Assembly: GCF_007744515.1 (NCBI RefSeq)
Contig: NZ_CP036268.1
Coordinates: forward strand, 1,837,712-1,901,711
DNA length: 64,000 bases
Origin: Stratiformator vulcanicus
GTDB taxonomy: Bacteria > Planctomycetota > Planctomycetia > Planctomycetales > Planctomycetaceae
Direction: 5' to 3'
Below the pieces are notes generated by a model, which worked only from the letters and a program-made list of their open reading frames with translations, searched no databases and was not told where the DNA came from. A program made the position numbers and the translations under genes. Below, in pieces: positions 38,944-48,345 of the stretch. Numbering within the stretch: position 1 is the stretch's first letter; every line of letters starts with the position of its first letter.

Positions 38944-39005
38944 TTTGCCTTCGCGGCTGCACCTGTCCGCGTCGAAATGGGAGTTTAAATAGGCCCCGAG
39001 CGGAA

Positions 39006-39737
39006 TTATAGGCCCGGGCTGGTCGGTTCCGCCATGTCCGGCGGCACATTGATTTCTTCGCCCGGAGCCCGATCGGGAAACTTCTTGCGGTGCCGGATAA
39101 TGGCCCCCTCGACCATGTAGACCGCTTCTTCCGCAATGTTGGTTGCGTGGTCAGCCACGCGTTCCAAGTGACGACTGGCGGAGAACAGATGCAGCGCCGG
39201 GTCGACCTGCGTCGGTGAGGACTTCATCACCTCGGTCAGTTCTCCGATAATCTCGCGATTCAGTTCATCGACGATATCATCGTCGTTGCACACGGCCCGT
39301 GCTTTCTCAGTGTCGAGTTCGACATACGCGTCGATACTGCGACGGAGCATATCGAGGGCGAAACGCGCCATCTGCGGGAGTCGCCGCGGCACTTTCACCT
39401 TCATCTCGGCATCGACGAGACCGGCAGTCCGTTCGGCAATATGGACGCCGAGGTCTGCACAGCGTTCGAGTTCTTTACTAATCTTCAAGACCGTCACGAT
39501 GCGACGCAAATCGATCGCGACCGGTTGGTGCAGGGCGAGAATCTTCAGGCATTTCTCTTCGATCTGCACATCGTACCAGTCGATCCTGCGGTCCTCTTCG
39601 GCCAGCTTCGCCACGAGTGATTCGTCGGGCCTATCGATTTCGTCGATCGCTCGACCGAGAAGTTCCTCCGTCATCGCGCACATCGTGAGGATGTCGCGAT
39701 GCAGCGTCTCGAGATCTCGGATCAGGTGAATCGACAT
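39006..39737 (-). CDS. phoU: Phosphate signalling protein PhoU
   Basis: A 243-residue all-helical cytosolic protein with two PhoU repeats (LETLHRDILTMCAMTEELLG and, in the second half, MARFALDMLRRSIDAYVELD), each carrying the acidic metal-cluster residues. PhoU normally links the Pst transporter to PhoR and dampens the Pho response. Here it lies between phoR and phoB on the same strand; no pst genes are in the window. ATG 39737 (MSIHLIRDLETL) is preferred to an upstream start at 39818. Confidence 0.93.
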   Translation of the reverse strand: MSIHLIRDLETLHRDILTMCAMTEELLGRAIDEIDRPDESLVAKLAEEDRRIDWYDVQIEEKCLKILALHQPVAIDLRRIVTVLKISKELERCADLGVHIAERTAGLVDAEMKVKVPRRLPQMARFALDMLRRSIDAYVELDTEKARAVCNDDDIVDELNREIIGELTEVMKSSPTQVDPALHLFSASRHLERVADHATNIAEEAVYMVEGAIIRHRKKFPDRAPGEEINVPPDMAEPTSPGL

Positions 39738-40052
39738 GAAAAAAGGCCCGCCATTCCGTGAGCAACTCGGCTCTTCATTCAGACGCTCGTGCCGGTGGCC
39801 ATTCCATTTCCGGCTCAAATGAAGTCGCCCGACGTGGAGAAGTCGTCTCCTCCACGAATCAACCTTCTAACAGTAGCACCTATCAAATCACCGATTGTCA
39901 AAATTGGTGATAAGTACCATTAAGATATCGTGAATTCTCCATAAATGCTTCCTATGCTTTCAGATAGCGGGAATCAAATTGTGGTGACTGGGCGGTCCTT
40001 CGACCATTTGAAGCGACAGCAACTCGATCCTGTCGGCCCGCGTCGATGTGGT
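39738..40052. other. Intergenic region between phoR and phoU with inverted repeats
   Basis: 315 bases. Two stem-loops are visible: CGTGGAG / CTCCACG at 39833-39856, and ATCACCGATT / AATTGGTGAT with loop GTCAA at 39887-39911 (one wobble). Either could be an attenuator or operator before phoU. No small gene is convincing. Confidence 0.45.
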
Positions 40053-41831
40053 TCAGGCCTGCGGGAGATGCACCGTGAAGGTGCTGCCCTCGTCGACAAC
40101 GCTCGCGACTTCGATCCGTCCGCGAAAGACCTGCACGAGGTGCTTTACGATCGCCAAACCGAGTCCGGTTCCGCCGGCGGCCCGTGACCGTGCCGCGTCG
40201 ACCCGGTGAAATCTTTCGAAGACTCGGGCGAGGTGTTCCTCGGGGATTCCGATTCCGGAATCACGAACTTCGATGTGTGCCTCCCCATTTTCGCTGAGCC
40301 AACGGAGCCACACCCTTCCGCCGCAGGGGGTGTAATTAATCGCGTTGTCGACGAGATTGTCGAGAATCGTCCGCATCCCTTCGCGATCGACCTCGACGCG
40401 GACCGCATCGACGCTTGGAATGATTTCCAACCGAACGTCTTTCGCACTGGCGACCTCGGAATGCTCTCGCACACAGTCTTCAACCAACTTCGCGACGTCG
40501 AGTTTTGCCATGTCGAAGACATCGAGCCCCGACTCAATCCGCGCCAGCCTGAGCAGGTCGCCGATCAAATTGCTGAGCCGGTCGGTTTGATCCGACACCC
40601 GTTGCAGGAACCTCTCCAGATCGTTCGGATTATCCTTCGCCCCATCGAGAATTGTCTCGACGCAGGCACTGATGACGGCGAGCGGCGTCTTGAGTTCGTG
40701 ATGCACGTTGGACACGAATTCGTTACGTAGTCGTTCCAGGCGACGCAGTTCCGTCACGTCGTGCAGGACGATCGCGACACCCGGGCAGGGTGTTCCGGGT
40801 AGGCGTCCCGCACGGAGGGCCACAATCTTGGACTGTTTCGACATTTCGATTTCCTGCGTGGCCGACGGTTCGCCGTTGAGCGCGCTTTGCGCCACCTTTT
40901 GAATCGAGTTATTGCGAACCACCTCCCACAACGGCCGGCCCAGCAGGTCGCCGGGAGGCAAGTCGAGCATCCGTACCGACGCGGCATTCGTTAGCAAGAT
41001 GCGTTCGGCGGGATCAACGGCGAGGACGCCTTCGGTCATGCCTTCGAGGACGGCCGCCGACCGTTCACCACGCTGTTTCAAGGATTGATTTTCGTCTTTC
41101 AGCCCGGAGATGATCTCGGCTTGAGCTTCATCCATCCGCCGTAGTGCCTGCTGCAATCGCGACAGTTCGTCACCCCCGCCCGAGTTGGGAAGGCGGATTC
41201 CGGACCCTTCCCGCGCGGCGACATCAGCAGCTTTCGTCAGTTCTCCGATCGGACTGGAAACACGCTGCGAAACCCAGGCGGCGATGCAAAACCCGACCAA
41301 GCCAAGGATTCCCGACCAAAGTCCAATCGAGACGCGGAAATTGCTCACCTCTTCGTCGATCGTGCTCATGGGCACCGATGTTCTCACGAAACCACGAAGC
41401 CCATCGGGCGGACCGATCCGGCGGGCCGCATAGAAAATTCGTCCCTGCGTTTCGTCGAATCGAATATCGGTGCCGAATCCGACGTTCTGTGCTCGCAGCA
41501 ATTCGACGTTTCGCAGTTGATTTGGTAGTTCCGGAACTTGCTCACTACTGTCAGCCAAGACGGTCCCGTCCGCTCGAATGATCGTGATCCGAGTCCCGGT
41601 CGCGGCCGCCACCCGTTCAACTCTACTTTGAAGTTTCGCGTCGGTGGAACGATCGAAATCCTCAACGAGGCCGGCGGCGACGACGAGATCGGCACCGTTA
41701 AGCCGGATTGCCAATTGCTGCAGGAGTGATGCCTGCAACTGATTCCCACAGACCCACGCCAGACAGAACGCAGCGGAAGCGGCGAGAACGAAGTACGGCA
41801 GAAGAAATTTCCAAAACAGGCGGTACCTCAT
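40053..41831 (-). CDS. phoR: Phosphate regulon sensor kinase PhoR-like
   Basis: A 592-residue membrane sensor kinase. One membrane helix at the N-terminus (FLLPYFVLAASAAFCLAWV), a periplasmic sensor region of about 140 residues, a second helix (LWSGILGLVGFCIAAWV), HAMP (RVSSPIGELTKAADVAAREG), PAS (VLEGMTEGVLAVDPAERILL), HisKA with the H-box FVSNVHHELKTPLAVI, and HATPase_c with NLVDNAINYTPCGG, DSGIGIPEEHL and GGTGLGLAIVKHLV. The order is that of PhoR/WalK-type kinases; PhoR is chosen because phoU and phoB follow on the same strand. It would phosphorylate PhoB under phosphate limitation. Confidence 0.93.
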   Translation of the reverse strand: MRYRLFWKFLLPYFVLAASAAFCLAWVCGNQLQASLLQQLAIRLNGADLVVAAGLVEDFDRSTDAKLQSRVERVAAATGTRITIIRADGTVLADSSEQVPELPNQLRNVELLRAQNVGFGTDIRFDETQGRIFYAARRIGPPDGLRGFVRTSVPMSTIDEEVSNFRVSIGLWSGILGLVGFCIAAWVSQRVSSPIGELTKAADVAAREGSGIRLPNSGGGDELSRLQQALRRMDEAQAEIISGLKDENQSLKQRGERSAAVLEGMTEGVLAVDPAERILLTNAASVRMLDLPPGDLLGRPLWEVVRNNSIQKVAQSALNGEPSATQEIEMSKQSKIVALRAGRLPGTPCPGVAIVLHDVTELRRLERLRNEFVSNVHHELKTPLAVISACVETILDGAKDNPNDLERFLQRVSDQTDRLSNLIGDLLRLARIESGLDVFDMAKLDVAKLVEDCVREHSEVASAKDVRLEIIPSVDAVRVEVDREGMRTILDNLVDNAINYTPCGGRVWLRWLSENGEAHIEVRDSGIGIPEEHLARVFERFHRVDAARSRAAGGTGLGLAIVKHLVQVFRGRIEVASVVDEGSTFTVHLPQA

Positions 41832-42199
41832 GCCCCGTACGTGCTCCGTCGTCCCGATTGGTGCTGTTAATTGCAGGGCATCACGAAATCGACTGGCTGC
41901 TGACCAGAAGTAGCCTTCGCGATAGATGGCGGACTGGCTCGAAATTTGAAACCTGAATCAGAGAGGTTAGCCGGTTCGCACACGATGATCGCCGCGCAAT
42001 TTGACTAATCCGAAAACTCGATCCGCCGATCCTGACGAGCCTAGCGGAGGTTCATGACTATTTCGTGAAAACCGACCACGAATCTCGTGATCCAACTACC
42101 GAAGGTCAATCGTTGCTGTCATAACGGTGTTGGTGTGCGGAAGTCCGCTTGAGCACTAAATCACCAAAGAACTACACAACCTGGGACGGAGAAGAGTCA
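41832..42199. other. Divergent intergenic region upstream of phoR and a lipoprotein
   Basis: 368 bases. CTGTCATAA at 42116-42124 matches one half of the E. coli Pho-box consensus, facing the lipoprotein gene, but the second half is poor. No RNA or gene seen. Confidence 0.4.
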
Positions 42200-42367
42200 G
42201 TGAAAAAGTCGATCGTTGCGTTGCTGATGTTTGCCGGAACTGTCGGATTCAGCCTTGGTTGCGAACCCCCCGCTCCTGAAACAGGGTCGAAAACCGTCCC
42301 GACGGAAGGGACTGTCGATACGACCGAAGCCGGCAGCGCCGTCGAGAGCGGATCAGCTATCGAATAG
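42200..42367 (+). CDS. Small lipoprotein, 55 residues
   Basis: GTG 42200 follows GGAGAAGAG and gives a clear signal, VKKSIVALLMFAGTVGFSLGC, with lipobox FSLGC. The mature part is only about 35 residues, acidic and Thr/Ser/Ala-rich (TVPTEGTVDTTEAGSAVESG), with no fold motif. It diverges from phoR and ends before a strong terminator. Function unknown. Confidence 0.65.
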   Translation: MKKSIVALLMFAGTVGFSLGCEPPAPETGSKTVPTEGTVDTTEAGSAVESGSAIE

Positions 42368-42460
42368 TGGCGTCGCGAGAATCGTCGATTGAGGGCTGTA
42401 CTCGTCGAAATTCTTTGGCTGACGGCATTCCGGCACGAACGATCTCGCAGGCAGGAATTG

Positions 42461-42493
42461 AAAAAGGCGACCGGTGATCCGGTCGCCTTTTTC
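42461..42493. terminator. Strong bidirectional intrinsic terminator
   Basis: Perfect 9-bp stem GGCGACCGG / CCGGTCGCC with loop TGAT, flanked by AAAAA on the left and TTTTT on the right. It can stop the small lipoprotein transcript (+) and the tRNA-Met transcript (-). Confidence 0.85.
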
Positions 42494-42550
42494 TGTGTCA
42501 AACTCCGCCGAATCCAAAGCAGAGACATCACCGTCAAAATGGGTAAAAAG

Positions 42551-42624
42551 TAGCGGCGGAGGGACTCGAACCCCCGACACGCGGATTATGATTCCGCTGC
42601 TCTAACCGACTGAGCTACGCCGCC
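42551..42624 (-). tRNA. tRNA-Met (anticodon CAT)
   Basis: A 74-base cloverleaf on the minus strand: acceptor GGCGGCG / CGCCGCT (first pair wobble), D arm GTAGCTCAGTCGGTTAGAGC, anticodon stem GCGGA / TCCGC with loop ATCATAA, and T arm GGGGGTTCGAGTCCCTC. The first pair is not the C-A mismatch of an initiator. Elongator Met is likeliest; a lysidine-modified Ile (CAT) tRNA cannot be excluded. Confidence 0.9.
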
Positions 42625-43020
42625 TTGAGTATGTAGTATATTCGGTCGTCGCTCGGATTGAAGTGTAACGGCGACGGAACCGGCAATTCGAGTTTCTCAG
42701 ATCCGTCGAGGCGGGACGCGACAGAACACATTCGCGCCTCACAACCGGACGCAGAACCTGCCGAAGCCACGGATTTGCATTTTTCTCGACGAGGGAAGTC
42801 GGAACGAATGCCGATAGATTCCTTCGCGCCCCAACCTTCGGGCTGAGAGCCGGCTCGCTACGACTTCACCCGCATCAGACAGGATCTTGCGCGGAGAAGT
42901 TCGCGGTGAATCGTCCGGAGAGACTTTTCAAGTTGATTCTGGCACCGGGCCAACCTTCCCGTAAAATAATGTGGCGTTCAACGGCATGGACGAACCGACG
43001 GTGACCAGAACGGCGCTTTC
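42625..43020. other. Intergenic region
   Basis: 396 bases between tRNA-Met and the GNAT gene. Open frames of up to 62 codons lack domain or codon support. No hairpin of note. Confidence 0.4.
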
Positions 43021-43584
43021 ATGAAATACATTCGTCGATTTCGTATGGAAGTCCGCTGTGATGCGGTGTCCGGTACCTCAGAACTGCCGGATGGCTACCG
43101 GTGGGTGCGCTGGACTCCGGAACTGGCTCGACGACATGCCCGGGTCAAATTCCTCAGCTTTCGGTCGGAAATCGATACGCGATTGTTCAGTTGTTTCGAG
43201 ACGTATCGCGGCTGCCTGAAGCTGATGAACGACATCTGCCGCCAGTCTTCTTTTTTTCCCGACTCGACCTGGCTGATCGCGAAGCAATCGTTCGTCGACC
43301 TCTCGACACTCGATTGCGGCACAATTCAAGGGATGCGTGTCGCCGAGAAGCTCGGTGCGATTCAAAATGTCGGTATTATTCGCGATGCCCGAGGGCTGGG
43401 ACTCGGACGTGCCCTCGTCGTAAAAGCGATTGAAGGCTTTCGCGAAACGGGAGCCCAGCGGGTCTATCTTGAAGTCACAGCCGACAACCGCCCGGCCGTC
43501 GCGCTGTACGAATCGCTCGGTTTTCGGGTGACCCGCACAATGTTCAAGGCCGCTCGACGTTTTTCAGCGCCGGTTCGCGTCTGA
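43021..43584 (+). CDS. GNAT-family N-acetyltransferase
   Basis: A 187-residue acyltransferase. The acetyl-CoA-binding loop is IIRDARGLGLGRALVVKAIE (R-G-L-G-x-G-R-A pattern), followed by VYLEVTADNRPAVALYESLGF, typical of RimI-like GNAT proteins. The N-terminal 100 residues differ from common GNAT proteins (WVRWTPELARRHARVKFLSF). Substrate unknown. ATG 43021; it converges with the GT39 gene downstream. Confidence 0.82.
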   Translation: MKYIRRFRMEVRCDAVSGTSELPDGYRWVRWTPELARRHARVKFLSFRSEIDTRLFSCFETYRGCLKLMNDICRQSSFFPDSTWLIAKQSFVDLSTLDCGTIQGMRVAEKLGAIQNVGIIRDARGLGLGRALVVKAIEGFRETGAQRVYLEVTADNRPAVALYESLGFRVTRTMFKAARRFSAPVRV

Positions 43585-43617
43585 TGCGACGCTCGCTGCA
43601 AATGCAGCGGTGCGAAA

Positions 43618-45351
43618 TCATTTTCGGGCGTCGATGATCGCCGGAAGGATGGCCGTTTGCGTCGGCGAATCGCTGAGTTTGCGGCAGACGGTGACGAGAA
43701 CTTCTTCATCTTGGTGATCTCGACCCTCCCGGAAGCGATCGATCTGCACTTCCCCGATGACCTCGTATTCGAAGGGGATCTCTTCTTCCGGCAGCAAGTT
43801 CCAGACGGCGAAGATCGGTCCGACGAGTTCAGGGTTCTCAGCCGCGTCGGCCGGCTTGATCATTGGAATGTGTCGGTCGAAGTGAAATACGAACTGATGC
43901 GGCAATGGCCCTACACTGGTCAGAGGAGCGTTCCCGATCATTGTGTCTCGGGCAACGGCCACGTTGGCAGCCGCGTCAATCTGCACGTTGACGCGGGTGT
44001 TGAGCATGAACCCGGTGAAGGTCAGGCCGAGGACGCAGCCTATGCACGTGACGGCCAATCGGATTTCATTGGCCCGTGCCCGCCGATGCAGTGAAAGCAG
44101 GATTGCGGCGGCGGCCAGGCAGACCAGGCAGAACAGCGATACGAAAGCGGGCGGCTGCTGTAGCCGAACCAAGACGCCCCACGGCTGGAGAGCAATGGCG
44201 ACGACAGCCGCGGCGAGCCCGACCGACGCCACCGCAGAGCCTCTCAGAGTCATCGGCCACCAATGAGCCAACCACCCCGTGCGTTTCGGATCGGTCGCGA
44301 ATTCACAAGCGGCACCGATCATCACCGCGAGCAGTGGATAGAGCGGCATGAAGTAGCGTGGAACGGCATCGGCGGCAAACCAAATCGACGGGAACGTCAC
44401 GGCCGCAGCCAATAGGTGAAACTGCGAAAGTCCTCGAAGATCGACACGTTCACGCCAAAAAGACTTTGTCGCGAGTGGGATCAATCCGATCGACCACGGC
44501 ATCATGCAACCGAAGACTTCCAGCGGGAACGTCAGCAGGTGCTTGATGAGCCGGGAGTAGTTCGTGGTGCTGTGGAAGTTATTTGTCGCGAGCTTAAACC
44601 ATACGCCGTATGCGTTGCGCGGTCCGGCCTCAAGCAAATACGGGATTTGCCAGGCTCCGACGATTCCGACGAAACTGAGTCCGCCAACAACATGTGCGGC
44701 TGAGAAAAGCGTTTTCCAGTCACGTCGCCAAAGCAGGAATGCGACGACGGGAGCCCCGAAATACACCGGCCCCTGCGGACCTTTGGCGAGGGCGGCGAGC
44801 GCCGCAAGGCTGTAGCCGGCCGTCCAAAAAATCCAAGGTGAGATGCCCTTCGAATAGCCAAAGTGCCATACCATCAGCGATGAGGCGAGTAGTAACGTGA
44901 AGACCGCTTCGGTCTCCGCCGTCCACCCGATATCCATCACCTGCGCCATCGTCGCGAAGGCGACCGCCGCGACAAACGACGCAGCTCGACTGAGGTATTG
45001 CGTGCTGTAGAAGTAGATGACGAGTGTTGTCAGCAGAATCGCGATCACCGAGGGCAACCGGGCCGCAACGACGTCAACCCCGCCGCGGGCCGCGCCGGCA
45101 ATGGCGATCAGCCAATTCCCGAGCGGAGGCCGGCTGTGATAGAACTCGCCCTGCTGACGAGGCACGATCCAATCCCCGGACCGCAACATCTCGACGGCAA
45201 CCTCGGCGCGGCGTGTCTCTTCGCCACGCAGATGCAAGGTTGTAAGCCGCCCGGCGTAAATGCCAACGACCAAGAGCGTAAGGATCGCGACATCGACGAT
45301 CCACTTGCGATCCGCGAAAAGACGCCGCTCTCCCGCCGGTTCGTTCATCAT
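43618..45351 (-). CDS. GT39/ArnT-like membrane glycosyltransferase
   Basis: A protein of about 577 residues with roughly ten or more membrane helices. The first periplasmic loop carries LHLRGEETRRAEVAVEMLRS and IVPRQQGEFYHSRPPLGNWL, the acidic and R-P-P-L pattern of polyprenyl-phosphate-dependent GT-C transferases (ArnT/PMT superfamily). It probably moves a sugar from a polyprenyl carrier onto lipid or protein at the periplasmic face. ATG 45351 has AAGGA 6 bases upstream. Part of a block with a PAP2 gene upstream on the same strand and a second GT39 gene divergent. Confidence 0.85.
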   Translation of the reverse strand: MMNEPAGERRLFADRKWIVDVAILTLLVVGIYAGRLTTLHLRGEETRRAEVAVEMLRSGDWIVPRQQGEFYHSRPPLGNWLIAIAGAARGGVDVVAARLPSVIAILLTTLVIYFYSTQYLSRAASFVAAVAFATMAQVMDIGWTAETEAVFTLLLASSLMVWHFGYSKGISPWIFWTAGYSLAALAALAKGPQGPVYFGAPVVAFLLWRRDWKTLFSAAHVVGGLSFVGIVGAWQIPYLLEAGPRNAYGVWFKLATNNFHSTTNYSRLIKHLLTFPLEVFGCMMPWSIGLIPLATKSFWRERVDLRGLSQFHLLAAAVTFPSIWFAADAVPRYFMPLYPLLAVMIGAACEFATDPKRTGWLAHWWPMTLRGSAVASVGLAAAVVAIALQPWGVLVRLQQPPAFVSLFCLVCLAAAAILLSLHRRARANEIRLAVTCIGCVLGLTFTGFMLNTRVNVQIDAAANVAVARDTMIGNAPLTSVGPLPHQFVFHFDRHIPMIKPADAAENPELVGPIFAVWNLLPEEEIPFEYEVIGEVQIDRFREGRDHQDEEVLVTVCRKLSDSPTQTAILPAIIDARK

Positions 45352-45491
45352 TCCCAATCCTTGGGAGTCGCTGGTTAGATCAGGGGGATCGCGGTCGGCT
45401 CTAGCCTGATAAGCCGCGATGAATCACCGACGAATCGAGCATCGGCGGCACATGTCGAGCATTTCTCAATGTCTCGACCCGCCACCGGGTT

Positions 45492-46196
45492 TTAGCTCTT
45501 TGGCTCAAAACGCGGAATAAGAATCTTCGTGCACAGAGTGCCGAATAACAGCCCGACACTCAGGCCGACCAGAACGTCGCTTGGAAAGTGTGCACCGGAA
45601 TTGATGCGGTGTCCGACAACCAGCACTGTGAACAAGGCGAACAGGCCGCGGCCCTTCGGGTAGTAATACGTCAGGATGACAGCCAACCCGGCGGCGGTCG
45701 CCGAATGGGCCGAGGGGAAGCTGTGGGGAGCGCCGCCGGAGGCGATTCCCGGTAACCAATCGACAAACGTTGAACTCGTCGAGAGGTTGGCGAAGTCGTA
45801 GTTACGCGGACGAATTCGACCGACGAACAATTTCAGAATGTCGGCGGAAATCCCCGCTCCGGCCGCCGTGGAAAGTACGGCCCATGCTTTGAACAGCCGC
45901 TGTTTTGTCGGAAGTGCTTCGAGCGCAAATACGACTAAAGCGATCGCAACGACACCGACTCCGTGACCGAACGGTTCGATATTGTTGAGAATTGTTCGCA
46001 GCAGCCCGATATGAGCGGCTTCCTGCTTAAAAAGCAGATTCGAAAGCACGACGTCGTACGGTGCGACAACGACCGCAGCGACAAGCAGTGCCGATGGCAA
46101 TCCCCACCACGGCAACGTCGCAGCCGATGCGCCTTCTTCGGCTTTTGATACCGAGGGACGGGACTCGATTCGAGCGAGCGGCTCGGCCGCGGACAT
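45492..46196 (-). CDS. PAP2-family membrane phosphatase
   Basis: A 234-residue inner-membrane protein with about five helices. The three PAP2 motifs are present: KLFVGRIRPRNYDF, SFPSAHSATAAGL and GHRINSGAHFPSDVLVG, supplying the Lys/Arg, Ser/His and Arg/His/Asp phosphatase residues. It may act on phosphatidic acid, undecaprenyl pyrophosphate or lipid A. ATG 46196 (MSAAEPLARIE) is chosen; the frame stays open to 46433. It lies upstream of the GT39 gene on the same strand. Confidence 0.88.
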   Translation of the reverse strand: MSAAEPLARIESRPSVSKAEEGASAATLPWWGLPSALLVAAVVVAPYDVVLSNLLFKQEAAHIGLLRTILNNIEPFGHGVGVVAIALVVFALEALPTKQRLFKAWAVLSTAAGAGISADILKLFVGRIRPRNYDFANLSTSSTFVDWLPGIASGGAPHSFPSAHSATAAGLAVILTYYYPKGRGLFALFTVLVVGHRINSGAHFPSDVLVGLSVGLLFGTLCTKILIPRFEPKS

Positions 46197-46420
46197 GGCG
46201 GTCGCCGTTGTTAGTGGAGACAAGTTATTCGCTTTCGGCGCGGAACCGTAGCAGGGAGTTGGAGATTCCGGAAGCCGGATTCGTGCCACGGTTTCGAGAT
46301 GCGATATCGACGCTCCGATTCGGCGTTGTCTGATGACGGTACTTTTCACTACGTTTCGCCGCCCGACGCGATCACGTGTCGGCAAGCAATAACCTGCAAT
46401 GACCGCTGTGGATTGTCCGA

Positions 46421-48250
46421 ATGTCGCGCGCAACTGTCCGTCGTGATCTGCTTCTGTTGTCGCTATTAGCCGGTACGGTCTTCTTTTTCGACCTCGGCGG
46501 AGCCGACCTGTTTGACGACGACGAGCCGAAGAATGCGGGCTGCGCGGCGGAAATGTATGCCCGCGGCGACTGGTTGGTGCCGACGTTCAACGGCGAACTC
46601 CGGTTGCACAAACCGATCCTGCTCTACTGGTTCATGCTGACCTCGTATCACATGTTCGGCGTAACGGAATTTGCGGCGCGATTCTTTTCCGCATTTTTCG
46701 CTGTCGGCACGGTCCTGTTGACCTACGACATCGGCCGTCGGCTCTTCGACCGTTCCGCCGGGCTCTGGTCGGCAGTCGCGCTGGCTACGTCACCGATGTT
46801 TGTGGTTGTGGCCAGGGCCGCCAATCCCGATTCGGTTTTGATCTTTCCGATCACCCTCGCTTTCTGGGCATATCTTCGGCTGATTCTCAGACAGAACGGA
46901 GGCGTACTGCCGGACGGTCAGACGTTGAAGACCGGTGATCCATCGGACTCGCAAGACGCCTGGAAGCAACTGATTCCCCGCGGCTGGACGATGTTGCTGC
47001 CGTATTCGGCGATGGCGGTCGCCGTGCTGGCCAAAGGGCCGATCGGTTTCGTGATGCCTTGCGGCGTCCTCGGCCTGTTTATCTATCTGCGTTCGTTGGG
47101 ACCGCAGACAACGTCGACCGAGTCGTCCTTCTGGTCTGCAGTGCTATCGACCATCCAGCACTATATTCGCCCTGTTCAACTGGTCCGTGTCGCGCTGGCG
47201 ATGCGACCGGACCTATTAATTCTTGCCCTGCTTGTTATCGCTTCACCGTGGTACATCGCGGTAGGAATTGCGACCGAAGGCGAATGGCTCGCCGGATTCC
47301 TTGGGCGTCACAATGTCGGGCGATTCTTAAAGCCGATGGAAGGCCACGGCGGCTCGCCGCTCTATTATGTGGTCGCGATCATCGCTGGCACGTTCCCCTG
47401 GTCGGTCCTGCCGTTCCCGATCGCCTGGCAAGTCGCACGGGACTTTAAAGCGGGAGATCGATCTCGAACGTCTCACACGTTGGTCCTCTGCTGGGTCGGC
47501 GTCTTCGTCGTATTCTTTACCTTAGCACGCACAAAGCTGCCGAACTATGTCCTGCCGTGCTATCCCGCGGTTGCGTTGGTGATCGGCCGATTCTTTTCGA
47601 TTTGGTTGACTGAAGCGACTTCGTTGCCGGTTTGGACGCGTCGAGCCGCCAGTGTGATTCTCGTGACAGCGGGGGTCGGCATGGCTGTCGTGCTGCCGAT
47701 CGTCGCCGTTTATGTATTGCCGGGACAGGAGTATCTCGGATTAATCGGGCTGATTCCAATCGCCTCGGGCATCGTGTTCTATCGATTGTCAGAGGCCGGA
47801 CGATTTAACACCGCAAAGCAAAGCTTCGCCGTTTCATGCGTGGTGTTCGTTACCGCAATATTCTGGTTGGCTGCGCCGGGAGTCAGTCGGCAACAAATCT
47901 CACGTCGATTTGTCGAACAGATCGCGGCAGATCGGGCTGATCTGCCGCCAATCACGGTATTCGCCTTCTGGCGACCGAACCTCGTGTTTTATTCCCGGGG
48001 ACTCGTGCCGGGCTTCGATAGCTCGGAGGCGCTTGACGAGTATCTCGCCGAAAACCATACCGCCCGAATTCTGGTGCGTTCCACCGACCTCGAACGAATC
48101 GATCGGGAAATCACCGATCGCTATCGGGTCACCGACCGCACGCAGGGCTTCCTCAGACAGGACGATGTCCTTCTGCTGGAGCCCGCGAATGATCTCAGCG
48201 AACAAGAATTAAGATTGGCCACGTTGCCTGCTGCTTCAGGGCTTCACTGA
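46421..48250 (+). CDS. GT39/ArnT-like membrane glycosyltransferase
   Basis: A 609-residue multi-spanning protein. After the first helix (LLLLSLLAGTVFFFDLGGAD) the periplasmic loop has DLFDDDEPKNAGCAAEMYAR, GDWLVPTFNGEL and LHKPILLYWF, close to ArnT (lipid A 4-amino-arabinose transferase) and related GT83/GT39 enzymes. The C-terminal part is a small soluble periplasmic domain. It heads a plus-strand run with the LptF/G-like permease and a second PAP2 protein, which supports a role in lipid A or envelope-glycan decoration. ATG 46421. Confidence 0.87.
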   Translation: MSRATVRRDLLLLSLLAGTVFFFDLGGADLFDDDEPKNAGCAAEMYARGDWLVPTFNGELRLHKPILLYWFMLTSYHMFGVTEFAARFFSAFFAVGTVLLTYDIGRRLFDRSAGLWSAVALATSPMFVVVARAANPDSVLIFPITLAFWAYLRLILRQNGGVLPDGQTLKTGDPSDSQDAWKQLIPRGWTMLLPYSAMAVAVLAKGPIGFVMPCGVLGLFIYLRSLGPQTTSTESSFWSAVLSTIQHYIRPVQLVRVALAMRPDLLILALLVIASPWYIAVGIATEGEWLAGFLGRHNVGRFLKPMEGHGGSPLYYVVAIIAGTFPWSVLPFPIAWQVARDFKAGDRSRTSHTLVLCWVGVFVVFFTLARTKLPNYVLPCYPAVALVIGRFFSIWLTEATSLPVWTRRAASVILVTAGVGMAVVLPIVAVYVLPGQEYLGLIGLIPIASGIVFYRLSEAGRFNTAKQSFAVSCVVFVTAIFWLAAPGVSRQQISRRFVEQIAADRADLPPITVFAFWRPNLVFYSRGLVPGFDSSEALDEYLAENHTARILVRSTDLERIDREITDRYRVTDRTQGFLRQDDVLLLEPANDLSEQELRLATLPAASGLH

Positions 48251-48345
48251 TTCAACCGTCCGTTCCCGCTAATCCCATCCTCTTCTCCCGTCTAAATGCG
48301 TCCCGCCAACTCCGGCACCTTCCACACTTAATATTGCTACCACGT

